Shown here: one piece after another, positions 36,791 to 45,997 of the stretch
Layout of the letters: each line of letters opens with the position of its first letter
Position numbering within the stretch: position 1 is the first letter of the stretch
Assembly: GCF_019263745.1 (NCBI RefSeq)
Contig: NZ_CP077107.1
Span: forward strand, 558,001 to 622,000
Origin: Methanospirillum hungatei
Lineage (GTDB): Archaea > Halobacteriota > Methanomicrobia > Methanomicrobiales > Methanospirillaceae
DNA: 64,000 bases
Direction of reading: 5' to 3'
The notes under the pieces: model-generated
What the model saw: only the letters and a program-made list of their open reading frames with translations
The model's database searches: none
What the model was told of the DNA's origin: nothing
Program-made: the position numbers and the translations under genes

Positions 36791-36949
36791 AACCCTCAAT
36801 TCAAAGGATGTGATACTTGTAGAAAAACCATTAATGAAATATTCGCAAGTATTAAAGAAGTACTAGAACTTTGCTATAATAATACACCATTAGATATCCT
36901 AAATAATTTTGTCAGATTTCGTAAAGGTGAATTTGTACAGGGTGCATAA
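36791..36949 (+). pseudogene. HicB antitoxin remnant (C-terminal part)
   Basis: The frame reads NPQFKGCDTCRKTINEIFAS, then IKEVLELCYNNTPLDILNN, and ends at TAA 36947-36949. The pattern P-x-F-x-G-C-x-T-x-x-x-T-x-x-E...IxExLEL is the HicB core. A TAA lies just before it and no start codon is available, so the N-terminal half is missing. Its stop overlaps the ATG of the HicA remnant (TAATG), the usual tight coupling of hicBA in this orientation. Confidence 0.7.
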
Positions 36950-37160
36950 TGTTTACAACTATAAAAGGGAAAAAAATTTATCTCATTTCTCAATTCTCTA
37001 AATTATACTTTCAGACAATATGGATCTCATGAACAGATGATATCTAAAGGTAGAAGATACACAACCATAATGGTTCATACAGGTGAGTCCATACCCTAAG
37101 AGCTATTTCTAAAAAATATTCGGGATGATCTTGAAAGAACACTCGAAGAATTCAACCATG
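36949..37160 (+). pseudogene. HicA toxin remnant (frameshift and internal stop)
   Basis: ATG 36949 starts MFTTIKGKK. After a run of seven A bases the HicA sequence continues one frame over: FISFLNSLNYTFRQYGSHEQ, then MISKGRRYTTIMVHTGESIP, with the GSH motif of the catalytic His and the R/V-H block of HicA mRNA interferases. One extra A explains the shift. A TAA at 37097-37099 then interrupts before ELFLKNIRDDLERTLEEF, the usual C-terminal helix. The gene is thus doubly broken. Confidence 0.72.
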
Positions 37161-38237
37161 ACTTCGATGATAATACAGGAAGAACAAAACGATTTACTAC
37201 CCTAATATTTTTTTTCTTAAAACTCCTGGTTTATTACCTTTCTTCCCCAGATATAAAAAAACCACTGTTCTCTTCTCATTCCAGTCCCGAATCATCCCTC
37301 ATCCCAGTCAGTTCACCTGATAATCCTCTTTCCCAACACATGAGGAGATCCATATCGGTTCCTGAATACTGGTCATTCCCCCCCTTATAGAAAATCAGTA
37401 TCAATTAATGAGACCAAACACTCTCAAAAATAAATCTATTAAAGAACATTACGAGCCATTCCAATACCCTTACTTGGTTCCGGAAGTACGAATAATAAAA
37501 TATAATACATCTGGTAACCAATTGATTTAAGCGGTTATAGTTTGTATTTCATGTACTAAATAAATTAGTCATAAAATCTGAGCTCCGGGCTGATTCCTCG
37601 GTCCTTTGATGAATACAAATTATTCCGCCTTTATTCTTAAAAACGCTCTTTCTTCTCGTTTTGTATGAAATAATTTATTCCAGCGACATTTTGTTTATCT
37701 CGTACTATTACATGAAAGTGAAAAGACCATGAATGGAATGAAGTGCCAGGTTATGAAATTAAAAAAACCGGAACGATTCCTCTATTTTCCATAGCAATAA
37801 CTCCTTTATGTCCTGAAAATCACTTTTGGAGAGATAGTAATTGGGCGAAGAAATACAATATCCAATCAGAATGAGTATCCGAAGTTGAGACAATGAGGTA
37901 GAATCATCCATGAAGGAAGAACTCGGGAAATCCTTCATGAATTCGGGTTGATTCTACACTCATCACGACAAATATGTGCCCGGTTGTGTGATTACGGGCA
38001 ATATTATATCACATTAAAGATACAAAAATCTACTGATATACCCAACTGGTTTTTAACATAATTGGTGGAAAGAGACACCTTGAGTTCAACATTTTATTTT
38101 AATAATGTTAATAATTGAAGAAATTTAATTATTTTTTCTACGCGACATTATTCCATTAACTCTAATATGTCAATTAAAACCGATCTTAAGATTCAAAAAA
38201 AGATTGTACCGAAAAAATACTATATCAGAATAGAACG
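37161..38237. other. Gene-poor decay region
   Basis: About 1.1 kb without a convincing gene. A 40-codon frame at 37408-37530 has no ribosome-binding site or recognisable family. Short frame fragments around 37880-38060 could be remnants of coding sequence, but none could be identified. A strong hairpin is listed separately. Together with the HicBA remnants to the left and the frameshifted gene to the right, the stretch looks like former accessory DNA. Confidence 0.5.
37894..37962. repeat. Long imperfect hairpin
   Basis: TGAG+GTAGAATCA (37894-37906) pairs with TGATTCTAC+A+CTCA (37949-37962), 13 bp with one bulged A. Inside it ATGAAGGA (37910-37917) pairs exactly with TCCTTCAT (37931-37938). 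The structure of 69 nt could be a non-coding RNA, a terminator or the core of a decayed mobile element. No T-tract follows directly on either strand. Confidence 0.6.
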
Positions 38238-38432
38238 TTATCGAATAAACGTAAATGCAGATTTCGGCTCTTTACAGATAGGACAACGCCATGTATTCGG
38301 GAGATCTTCAAAAGACGTCCCCGGAGGTATATTCTGAGTCGGATCGCCCTTATCCGGATAATAATACCACCTACAAGGATCACATCGCCATATCCCTTCT
38401 ATTTTTGTTGTACTGGATACTACCCGTTTCAT
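38238..38432 (-). CDS. Rubredoxin-like protein
   Basis: ATG 38432 has AGGTGA at good spacing; a GTG four codons upstream is less likely. The 64-residue protein has the rubredoxin iron site CDPCRWYYYPDKGDPTQNIP and WRCPICKEPKSAF, with the typical aromatic and PGTSFEDLP positions. Rubredoxins carry single electrons, in methanogens often to oxygen-detoxifying flavoproteins. The N-terminal extension of about 15 residues is slightly long. It stands alone. Confidence 0.92.
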   Translation of the reverse strand: MKRVVSSTTKIEGIWRCDPCRWYYYPDKGDPTQNIPPGTSFEDLPNTWRCPICKEPKSAFTFIR

Positions 38433-38444
38433 ATCTTCTTTCAC

Positions 38445-38814
38445 CTAAAGATAGTGGATGATTATACAACTCCACATATTAAGACCAATTTCTTAGTCAT
38501 TATTAGTATAACACTTTTCTCTTGTGAAAAAATGAGAAAAAAAGGTAATTAAATTATAAAAACAATCTCAAAAATCTTTTCACCAAGAATACGAGCCCTT
38601 TACTGATGATTCTTATCCAACATTAGAATGGGAATTTTTTTCTGGTATTTTCATGAAAATCCTGAAACTTTCATTTTCCATATATCTCAATATTAGTTAA
38701 TACAATTGATCACCAAATGTAATTGGGCTAAAATCGAATCATTCAATATCTTAAAAAACAATCTTTGGTAATCGGAGTTATCTCATGTCATTCCACTGAT
38801 GGTTTCACTCAATT
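38445..38814. other. AT-rich intergenic region, nothing recognised
   Basis: The 370 bp between the rubredoxin start and the EVE-like remnant hold no frame with a start signal and no clear repeat. It should contain the promoters for both neighbours. Confidence 0.5.
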
Positions 38815-39275
38815 ATGACATATTGGCTTACAATCGGAACATGGGAAGGGTGGAACACCCTTACCCACAATGGAATCCTGGAAATTCCTAAAAGAGATAA
38901 AAAAAGATTTGAAAAAATTAAAAATGGTGATAAAGTTCTTTTTTCACCAAACTGGATTTTAGACCAGAAGGTTTGCTTCTCCCAGTGGTTGTAGGATCTG
39001 CAATCGTGAAACAAGTAATCCAAAGAACCCCACCAGAGGAAATTACGATTACTCGTGCTTGGGAAATGCTTGAGCCCTGTCGGTGTCAGATGAAAAATAT
39101 TTATGAATTTTCAACGCCGGTTCCATTATATCCACTCGTACAGGAACTACAATTTATTGGGAATAAGAAACGATGGACGATTTATTTAACTCATGCATTA
39201 CAGGAAATTTTAGAAAAAGACTATAATTTCATAGTTTCTAAACAAACACGTCATCCAATTCAAAAGACTCAGTAA
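38815..39275 (+). pseudogene. EVE/PUA-like domain protein, single-base frameshift
   Basis: ATG 38815 starts MTYWLTIGTWEGWNTLTHNG and continues to NGDKVLFS. At the T6 run near 38938-38945 the homologous sequence moves to another frame: FTKLDFRPEGLLLPVVVGSA, IVKQVIQRTPPE and onward to TAA 39273-39275. One missing T explains it. The sequence MTYWL...NGDKVLF...VGSAIVK has the layout of EVE/PUA-like modules, which bind modified bases in DNA or RNA and occur near restriction and defence genes. A sequencing error in the homopolymer cannot be excluded. Confidence 0.65.
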
Positions 39276-39452
39276 CCTACCAAATAGTACATGTGATCTC
39301 ATAAAATAGTAATCAGCTTCTTTTGTCTCTTTCCCAGAGGGATTTTCCTCAACCAGGTAAGATTTTTAAGAAGAAAGACACAAGGCTGGTGGTCCTTTCC
39401 GGTTATTACTCCGGAAAGGAAAAAAGCATTTGTACGAAAAATGTTAGGATGA

Positions 39453-40697
39453 TTACTCATCCTTGAATATGTTGATATAAATAGAGTCAGTTCCGGTTGC
39501 ATCAAGCCGGGCACGCTCTGCCTTCTCCTCAACAAATGCGTGGATTGGCGGGGTCATATCCATACCCGGAGTGTGCTTGAACTGCTTTTCAATCTCAACC
39601 TGTTGTGAATGCATGAAGAGAGCATTGCGAATATCCATGGAACAGAGTTCTTCACACTGACCACAGTTGATACAGGAGTCAGAAATGTGTGCAAATCTGA
39701 TCAGATGGAACATGAAACCTGGTGGAAGCTGACCTGGAGTGATGTACCATGGCTTCTTGGTTGAACATTCAACACAGTAACAGATGGGACAATTCTCAAC
39801 ACAGGCGTAACACTTGATACACTTTGAGGTCTCATTCATCAGGAGTTTTAAGCGTTCTTTGCCCTTTCCAAGTGCAGTAAAGTCTTTTTCACGCCACTCG
39901 TCACCGAGCTTGAGCATGGCCTTCTCGACCTTACCACGGATTTCAATACCCTTTGGATCGGCTGCTGCAACTTCAACAGCACCTTTTGCCTGTGCATCGG
40001 AGAGGAGCTTTGCACCCTTCTCTGAACAGACTTCAACAAAGGTTGCCTTTCCTGCCTTGTCTCCGATGACTCCCCAGTTCCCACATGCAAGGTCTGCCTG
40101 GCGGGGGATTTTCATCTTACAGCGACGGCAGTTGGACCGCCGACCGAATCCTTCTTCTTCAAGTTCATCAATCTTGATGCCCTTGTGTCCGCCTTCGTAC
40201 TCAATGATAAACTGACCCTTGTCGATCTCTTCCTTATGGACGGTATCAGGGTTGACCCCGAACTTTTCAGAGATCATCTTCCGGGCACTCACCGGGCTTA
40301 CCGAACCACCACAGTTGACACCAATCATGACAATATTGTCAAGATTTATCTGGTTTCTCTTTGCAAGCTCGTAAAAGGCCATGACGTCACAACCCTTGCA
40401 GGTTACGGCGATCTTCATGCCCTTTGCACCGTCGGCATAGTTCTTTAAGATCTTTGGAAGCAGGAGGGTTCCACAGTGTAGGGATCCTGCAGTGGATGCA
40501 ACTTCTGCCGGATCGGTGATGAATGCCGGGACTGCATCATAGATATCCTGGCCTTTTCTGACGGCAAGGACAGCGTCTACAAATTTATTTTCCAGTGCAT
40601 ATTTCAGGAGTGCAGTGACTGCTCCACCACATTCTCCCTTATCGAGGATATCTTTGTCTTTTGCCCAGACATAGCTCATATCGCCTTTTGCTGCCAT
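39453..40697 (-). CDS. fdhB: F420-dependent formate dehydrogenase, beta subunit
   Basis: The 414-residue protein belongs to the FrhB/FdhB family that binds FAD and reduces coenzyme F420. Family blocks are ILDKGECGGAVTALLKYALE near the start and SNCRRCKMKIPRQADLACGN in the middle. Two ferredoxin-like 4Fe-4S motifs lie at about 290-350: CIKCYACVENCPICYCVEC and CINCGQCEELCSMDI. Electrons from formate pass through these clusters to F420. It lies 2 bp downstream of fdhA in one operon. Confidence 0.97.
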   Translation of the reverse strand: MAAKGDMSYVWAKDKDILDKGECGGAVTALLKYALENKFVDAVLAVRKGQDIYDAVPAFITDPAEVASTAGSLHCGTLLLPKILKNYADGAKGMKIAVTCKGCDVMAFYELAKRNQINLDNIVMIGVNCGGSVSPVSARKMISEKFGVNPDTVHKEEIDKGQFIIEYEGGHKGIKIDELEEEGFGRRSNCRRCKMKIPRQADLACGNWGVIGDKAGKATFVEVCSEKGAKLLSDAQAKGAVEVAAADPKGIEIRGKVEKAMLKLGDEWREKDFTALGKGKERLKLLMNETSKCIKCYACVENCPICYCVECSTKKPWYITPGQLPPGFMFHLIRFAHISDSCINCGQCEELCSMDIRNALFMHSQQVEIEKQFKHTPGMDMTPPIHAFVEEKAERARLDATGTDSIYINIFKDE

Positions 40698-40699
40698 GT

Positions 40700-42766
40700 T
40701 CAGGCCTCCTGAATCTTCTCAACCCGAACCGCACAAGCCTTGGACTCTGGGATCTTGGCAATGGGGTCGAGGGCGTTGATGGTCAAAACGTTTGCTGCAC
40801 ATTCGACGTAGTGGAATGGAATGAACATAACACCTGGCTTGATATCATCAGTGACACGTGCAGTGATGGTGATCTCACCACGACGGGTTTTTGCCTTGAC
40901 CATTTCCTTGTCTGCTATTCCGAGTTTCTTTGCGTCGCCGGTGTTAATCTCAATCCATCCGGTTGGCTCTTCACGTTCAAGATCTACAGACCGGCGGGTC
41001 ATAGTTCCTGTGTGCCATTGCCAGATGGAACGTCCGGTGGTCAGGACATATGGATATTCTTCATCCGGAACTTCCTGAGGCCACTTGAATGGAATTCCGG
41101 TCATGAGACCTTTGCCGTCTGGCATTCCAAACTTTTCTCCGTGAAGAATCGGAGTTCCTGGGTGTTCCTTGGTCGGACATGGCCAGTGGAGTGCTTCTGG
41201 TCTGTTGAGGCGCTCATAGGTCATTCCTGCGTAGGAAGGAGTGAAACTTGCCATCTCGTTAAATACTTCTTCTGAAGTCTTCCATGGGAACTGGGCTCCA
41301 TATCCCATCTTTTCTGCGATGGATGCGATGATCTCCCAGTCACCTTTTGCCTCTCCTGGTGGATCCTGTGCTTTTCTCCACATCTGGACACGGCGTTCGG
41401 TTGAGGTCTGTGTTCCGTCCTTCTCTGCATAACAGGCTGCCGGAAGAACAACATCAGCAAACTCGGCGGTCTCGTTCAGGAAGATATCCTGGACAACAAG
41501 GAAGTCAAGAGTCTTGAGTGCATGCTCGACGTGGGTCAGGTCTGGATCAGAGATCATCGGGTTCTCACCCATGATATACAGACATTTGATCTCGCCTGGC
41601 TTGTCGGTCAGAACGTTCATCAGGGTAGTGACTTCGTACCCGTTCTCACCTTTTGCAATGCCATCAGGGAATTTCCATCCGTCAGCGAACTTCTTCTGGG
41701 CTGCTTCGTCGATAACTTTCTGGTATGCAGTATAGACAACCGGCAGACATCCCATGTCACAGGCACCCTGTACATTGTTCTGTCCACGAAGTGCATTCAC
41801 ACCGGTTCCAGCACGTCCGAGGTTTCCGGTCAGCATCTGCAGGTTACCACAGGACTTGACATTGTCAACACCAGTTGTGTGCTGGGTAATACCCATGGAG
41901 TAGAGAATTGCACTTGCACCTGATTTTGCAAACCATTCTGCTGCAGTCTTGATCTTGTCAACCGGTACACCGGTAACTGATGAGACATTCTCAAGGCTGT
42001 ACTCATCCTTCATGACCTCTTTCTTGAGTTCATCAAAACCGTTACAGCGCTTTTCAATGAATTCCTTGTTTTCCCAGCCGTTCTTGATGATCTCCTGCAT
42101 CATACCATTCATGAGACAGACATCAGTTCCGGATCTGAACTGCAGGAACAGGTCTGCCTGTTTTCCGGTTGCGGTCAGACGTGGGTCGGCATAGATGAAC
42201 TTGGCACCTTTTGCCTTTGCCTGCATGACACGGCGTCCGATAAGCGGGTGGCATTCAAAGGTGTTTGAACCAATGATAAAGACACACTTTGAATCGGCAA
42301 TGTCACCGATGGAGTTGGTCATTGCACCGGATCCAAAGATGTTTGCAAGACCTGCAACCGTGGATGCATGGCAGAGACGGGCACAGTGATCAATGTGCTT
42401 GGTCTTGAGGACACCACGGGCAAACTTCATCATGGCGTAGTTGTCTTCATTTGAGACACGTGCTGATGCAAGACACATACATTCATCGGGGTTGTAGGAT
42501 TTGAACTTCTCTGCAATGAGCTTGAGTGCTTCATCCCAGGTTGCTTCTACAAACTTTCCATCCTTCTTAATCAGTGGTTTTGTCAGACGGTCAGGAGCGT
42601 TGACGAATTCATGGGCATAGGTCCCTTTCGGGCATACCTTTCCTTCGTTCACCGGAGAGCGGTGGTAGGGAGCAGTCCCCACAACCTTTCCGTCCTTTAC
42701 CACGAGGTTAAAAGAACAGCCGGTACCGCAGTACGGGCATGTAGTCTGGACATACTTGAGATCCAT
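40700..42766 (-). CDS. fdhA: F420-dependent formate dehydrogenase, alpha (catalytic) subunit
   Basis: This 688-residue molybdopterin (Mo or W) enzyme oxidises formate to CO2. The N-terminal 4Fe-4S site is CPYCGTGC (Cys10, 13, 17) with VCPKG (Cys45). The active-site region is IDHCARLCHASTVAGL, with Cys132 at the position held by selenocysteine in E. coli FdhF, followed by His133. The dinucleotide-binding domain (about 570-688) includes LTTGRSIWQWHTGTMTRRS. GAGG lies seven bases before the ATG. Formate dehydrogenase supplies reduced F420 for methanogenesis. Confidence 0.97.
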   Translation of the reverse strand: MDLKYVQTTCPYCGTGCSFNLVVKDGKVVGTAPYHRSPVNEGKVCPKGTYAHEFVNAPDRLTKPLIKKDGKFVEATWDEALKLIAEKFKSYNPDECMCLASARVSNEDNYAMMKFARGVLKTKHIDHCARLCHASTVAGLANIFGSGAMTNSIGDIADSKCVFIIGSNTFECHPLIGRRVMQAKAKGAKFIYADPRLTATGKQADLFLQFRSGTDVCLMNGMMQEIIKNGWENKEFIEKRCNGFDELKKEVMKDEYSLENVSSVTGVPVDKIKTAAEWFAKSGASAILYSMGITQHTTGVDNVKSCGNLQMLTGNLGRAGTGVNALRGQNNVQGACDMGCLPVVYTAYQKVIDEAAQKKFADGWKFPDGIAKGENGYEVTTLMNVLTDKPGEIKCLYIMGENPMISDPDLTHVEHALKTLDFLVVQDIFLNETAEFADVVLPAACYAEKDGTQTSTERRVQMWRKAQDPPGEAKGDWEIIASIAEKMGYGAQFPWKTSEEVFNEMASFTPSYAGMTYERLNRPEALHWPCPTKEHPGTPILHGEKFGMPDGKGLMTGIPFKWPQEVPDEEYPYVLTTGRSIWQWHTGTMTRRSVDLEREEPTGWIEINTGDAKKLGIADKEMVKAKTRRGEITITARVTDDIKPGVMFIPFHYVECAANVLTINALDPIAKIPESKACAVRVEKIQEA

Positions 42767-43181
42767 TTCGATTCCTCAGTGATATAACAAAGTCTATAGC
42801 AGCTGATATAATAGTTGTGAAAAAATTCCGATAAATGGTGATTAGGAGTGGACATTGACTGCAATAATTTATTTTTAATGGTGAACCGATCTGAGCTAAG
42901 AACCAAATACTTGAAAAATTAGTGAAATATTGAGGAATTATGCAATAATAATCCTTTAAAAAAGTTAAATGAAATTGTTATACTAACTGAAGCCTTCGGC
43001 TGGTATTGATACATTGTTTTCATACCATTCAGGATCAATGGATGTATGCTCCTTTAAGAAATTTCCTGGGCGAGAAAATTCTGATATCTGATGTAACTAC
43101 TATGGTATCCAGATAGGAAGGCAATTCCAACCATATAGGGAAACGAAAAGGCTTTCTTCAACCTAGGTTTATAATTCAAGT
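42767..43181. promoter_or_regulatory. Divergent promoter region of fdhAB and a flavodoxin-family gene
   Basis: The 415-bp region contains on the minus strand ACTATTATATC (42805-42815), a plausible TATA box about 40-50 bases before fdhA. Further right lie a short AGCC/GGCT stem in GAAGCCTTCGGCTGG (about 42988) and an imperfect inverted repeat GATACATTG with CAATGGATGTATG (about 43006-43050). These may be regulatory. No gene was found. Confidence 0.4.
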
Positions 43182-43736
43182 ATGAAAATTGTTGGAATAA
43201 CTTCAAGTCCACGAAAAAGCGGGAACACTCAGAGACTGGTAGAGCATATACTTACTGGAGCACAGGAAGCTGGGGCGAAGACAGAATTGATACGTCTCTG
43301 TGACTTCGACATTCAACCATGTACCGGTTGTGATGTATGCAAAAAAGACGGAGAATGCATAATACAGGATGATATGGAAGAAATATATCAGAAAATAAAG
43401 GAATCAGATATTGTTGTATTTGGCTCTCCGATATACTGGTTTAGATTAAGTGCTCAGGCTTATCCATTTATCGACCGGATATATGGCCATTTTACTCCTG
43501 ATTTCTCCTGTGATATGCCGAAAGGGAAAAAAATTGTTGTTGCCCTGACATGTGGCGGTGAGGATATTGAGGATATGAATACGACCAATGATTACCTGAA
43601 AAAAGTCTTCCAATACATAGGGTTTGTTGATGCAGGGTTTATCTGGCAAAATAATTGTAACAAACCTGATGATCTTTCCAATTATCCGGAGAAGATCATG
43701 GAGGCAAAACAATTGGGAAAATCTTTGGTTCCATAA
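43182..43736 (+). CDS. Flavodoxin-like FMN-dependent reductase (iron-sulfur flavoprotein type)
   Basis: The 184-residue protein starts with the FMN phosphate loop MKIVGITSSPRKSGNTQRLV. CTGCDVCKKDGECII (about 48-62) provides a Cys cluster like the 4Fe-4S motif of archaeal iron-sulfur flavoproteins. DDMEEIYQKIKESDIVVFGS, PIYWFRLSAQAYPFIDR and CGGEDIEDMNTT complete the NADPH-dependent FMN reductase fold. Such proteins serve in electron transfer or oxidant removal. It is divergent from fdhAB and adjoins the ars island. Confidence 0.88.
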   Translation: MKIVGITSSPRKSGNTQRLVEHILTGAQEAGAKTELIRLCDFDIQPCTGCDVCKKDGECIIQDDMEEIYQKIKESDIVVFGSPIYWFRLSAQAYPFIDRIYGHFTPDFSCDMPKGKKIVVALTCGGEDIEDMNTTNDYLKKVFQYIGFVDAGFIWQNNCNKPDDLSNYPEKIMEAKQLGKSLVP

Positions 43737-43876
43737 AATAAGTTTACAACATCCTAATTTTTTGCTATTCATTAGAACAACTACACATATAATAAATTAG
43801 GGTCTATCACCCATATAGAACCGAGAAATTGACCTGAATGAATTTTTTTCCGAAGTTATTCAATTGTCTTTTCTTC

Positions 43877-44554
43877 CTAAATACCTGAAATGACTCTGCA
43901 CGTTGACTGATCTACCAGTTGAGAGCACTTTTCCCATAACTCTCTATTGACACCTTTCAGAGCAGCAAGCAGTTCTACCAAATGAATAATACCTGCCTTC
44001 TCCTTATCACACGTTTTCCCGAACCGGGGAGCACGACAATTATGACAGATAGAAAGAGCAAACCGGTTCATCGCCTCCATATCTAATTGCTGCCCGTTCA
44101 GCTCATGTGCTGCAGCATCCGTCGAACCACATGGGGAACCACGAAGCGGGTGACACCAGACCACCCGTTCTTTGTCCAGTATCAGATAGAAAACCGGCCT
44201 GCCGAAACCTTTTGCATACTCGTTTATCTGCCAGAACTTCGTGTTCGGAAGAAGCGAGCACATTGTCTCCGGACCGATAACAGCCGGGTTTATCTCCCTT
44301 GCCTGATTAATGAATCCAGGGCCCAGATTCACCCCGAGAAGAATGGGAACACCGGTTTTCACAAGTTCCATTGCAATATCAGGATGCCGAATATACGAGA
44401 TGTAGAGATCACAGGGAGGAATAGTAAGATCAATCTCATCAACTACCGGTGAAGAGGGAAAAGGGAGGAGGATCCACTCGGTTGGAAACCTTCTCCGAAT
44501 CTGCTCAAAGGCCCGTTCTCCATATTGACCATCACTCACAATTCCAATCTTCAC
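43877..44554 (-). CDS. DUF166 family protein
   Basis: GTG 44554 is preferred, starting VKIGIVSDGQYGERAFEQIR; the frame also allows a TTG at 44587. The 225-residue protein shows the DUF166 blocks CDLYISYIRHPDIAMELV, WCHPLRGSPCGSTDAAAHEL and CHNCRAPRFGKTCDKEKAG. DUF166 is found mainly in methanogens and its function is not established. The Cys pattern suggests a metal site. It follows arsC on the same strand after about 50 bp. Confidence 0.8.
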   Translation of the reverse strand: MKIGIVSDGQYGERAFEQIRRRFPTEWILLPFPSSPVVDEIDLTIPPCDLYISYIRHPDIAMELVKTGVPILLGVNLGPGFINQAREINPAVIGPETMCSLLPNTKFWQINEYAKGFGRPVFYLILDKERVVWCHPLRGSPCGSTDAAAHELNGQQLDMEAMNRFALSICHNCRAPRFGKTCDKEKAGIIHLVELLAALKGVNRELWEKCSQLVDQSTCRVISGI

Positions 44555-44606
44555 AACTATCAGGATATCATTTGCAGGGAATTTCAATAAAGTTTGAGAT
44601 AGAGAA

Positions 44607-45038
44607 TTACCAAGCCAGAGCTCCGCAGGGGTTTACATTCTCGTCAATCCACTGTGTAATCTCATCCCGTACAATCCGGAATATTGCTAATTGCTCTTCA
44701 TCAGAACCCATAGATAAGGATGGATCAGTAAATCCCTGGTGGATGGTTCTCCTCGCTCCAGGAAATAACGGGCAGACTGCTTTTGCTCCATCACAAACCG
44801 TCACAACGATATCGATATCAGTATCAAAAAATTCCAGGAGAGGCTTTGAACGTTGACCTGATATATCAATGCCGATTTCTCTCATTACTTCAATGGCGAG
44901 AGGATGGACTCTGGTTACTTCTGTCCCTGCGCTATATCCAATATACCGATCTCCATACCGGTCCATGAGATATCCCTCTGCTATCTGTGACCGGGCAGAG
45001 TTATGGGTACAAATAAACAAAACGGTCAGATTATTCAT
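44607..45038 (-). CDS. arsC: Arsenate reductase, low-molecular-weight phosphatase type
   Basis: ATG 45038 starts MNNLTVLFICTHNSARSQIA; the phosphatase P-loop CTHNSARS holds nucleophile Cys10. Further conserved parts are YIGYSAGTEVTRVHPLAIEV, DIVVTVCDGAKAVCPLFPGA (the second and third redox cysteines of thioredoxin-coupled ArsC) and the C-terminal domain GFTDPS. The enzyme reduces arsenate to arsenite. It is divergent from arsR1, starting 115 bp away, so one regulator site could serve both. Confidence 0.94.
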   Translation of the reverse strand: MNNLTVLFICTHNSARSQIAEGYLMDRYGDRYIGYSAGTEVTRVHPLAIEVMREIGIDISGQRSKPLLEFFDTDIDIVVTVCDGAKAVCPLFPGARRTIHQGFTDPSLSMGSDEEQLAIFRIVRDEITQWIDENVNPCGALAW

Positions 45039-45152
45039 GATATGAGTATTCTTAAGTGAACCTTTAATCGGATGATGGTTTTTACTATATTCTCTATAGA
45101 TATCATAATTCATCGAAATATTGAACTTCTCATCAGGGAGATAAGATATACG

Positions 45153-45563
45153 ATGAAAAAGGCCGCTTGCAGCACGAATTGTGTGGATTCTGCAATTCCA
45201 GCCAAAATACCCCCTGAAGTTCTTGAACCTTTGATGACCATCGGTGGTCTGGAAGGATTATCGAACCGGATCATGCCCCGTAATGCGGTTTTACAAAACG
45301 TCTCTCTCTTTAAAGCTCTCTCTGACCCATTCCGAATAAAGATCCTTTCCATGCTTTCAGTCCAGCCTCTTTGTGTCTGTATTATACGGGAGTTGCTTGA
45401 GATATCAGATACCAGGCTATCGTATCACCTGAAAAAATTAAGCTCAATGGGACTGATCGAAGGATCATCACAGGGAAATTGGATTATTTATGAACTTACT
45501 GATCTCGGAGCAAAAGCATTGTCCCTTTGTTCTGAAGAGAAGAAAAATATTAAAAAGAAATAA
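45153..45563 (+). CDS. arsR: ArsR-family transcriptional regulator 1
   Basis: ATG 45153 (AKKA start preceded by GGGAG) gives 136 residues. The winged helix is VSLFKALSDPFRIKILSMLS through ISDTRLSYHLKKLSSMGLIE. The metal-sensing site is PLCVCIIRELL, with the CVC pair of arsenite-sensing ArsR repressors. An N-terminal Cys pair (CSTNC) could add a ligand. It should repress in the absence of As(III). It is divergent from arsC. Confidence 0.92.
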   Translation: MKKAACSTNCVDSAIPAKIPPEVLEPLMTIGGLEGLSNRIMPRNAVLQNVSLFKALSDPFRIKILSMLSVQPLCVCIIRELLEISDTRLSYHLKKLSSMGLIEGSSQGNWIIYELTDLGAKALSLCSEEKKNIKKK

Positions 45564-45610
45564 TAGTTCAGATACTTTATTTTGATATATTGTCCAAAAT
45601 ATGAGCACAG

Positions 45611-45997
45611 ATGAGAAGGTTACTATTTTTCCTTTTTATTAGTTTTTTACTATCCGTTCCAATATTAGCAGAAATCCCTGGAGAAAATGTATTAGGAACA
45701 GACCCTCTTATACTTCCAAATATTGCGAAATTCTATTTGGAGCCGGATTCTTATGTGGGAAATATTGTAAGCATAAAGGGAATTGTTTCGGCATCATACC
45801 CAAAGGAACACAGGTTCATTCTTTCCGATTCAATAGGCTGCGTAACCTGCTCGGCTGTAAGAAAAAATTCTGAAATCCTTCCTGTCACCTTTTCAGGAAA
45901 AATTCCTGACAAAAGAGAGATCGTATTAGTGGTAGGAAAACTGATCCGGGGAGAAGGCGATACTTTTTCAATCAATGCTACATCGGTGAAAATGTAA
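45611..45997 (+). CDS. Secreted OB-fold-like protein of the ars island
   Basis: The 128-residue protein has a signal peptide (LLFFLFISFLLSVPILA-EIP). The body reads like a small OB-fold (YVGNIVSIKGIVSASYPKEH, RFILSDSIGCVTC, REIVLVVGKLIRGEGDTFSI), with the CxxC pair CVTC facing the exterior. It resembles periplasmic OB proteins that accompany thiol redox systems. It ends convergent with the next gene, overlapping it by 30 bp. Exact role unknown. Confidence 0.75.
   Translation: MRRLLFFLFISFLLSVPILAEIPGENVLGTDPLILPNIAKFYLEPDSYVGNIVSIKGIVSASYPKEHRFILSDSIGCVTCSAVRKNSEILPVTFSGKIPDKREIVLVVGKLIRGEGDTFSINATSVKM

Noticed and set aside
37408-37530. 40-codon frame beginning MRPNTLKNKS
   Set aside because: No ribosome-binding site, no motif, and it lies in a region of decayed genes; chance is as likely as coding.
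40700-42766. FdhA as a selenoprotein
   Set aside because: The active-site codon encodes Cys132, the frame has no internal TGA, and no SECIS element is needed.
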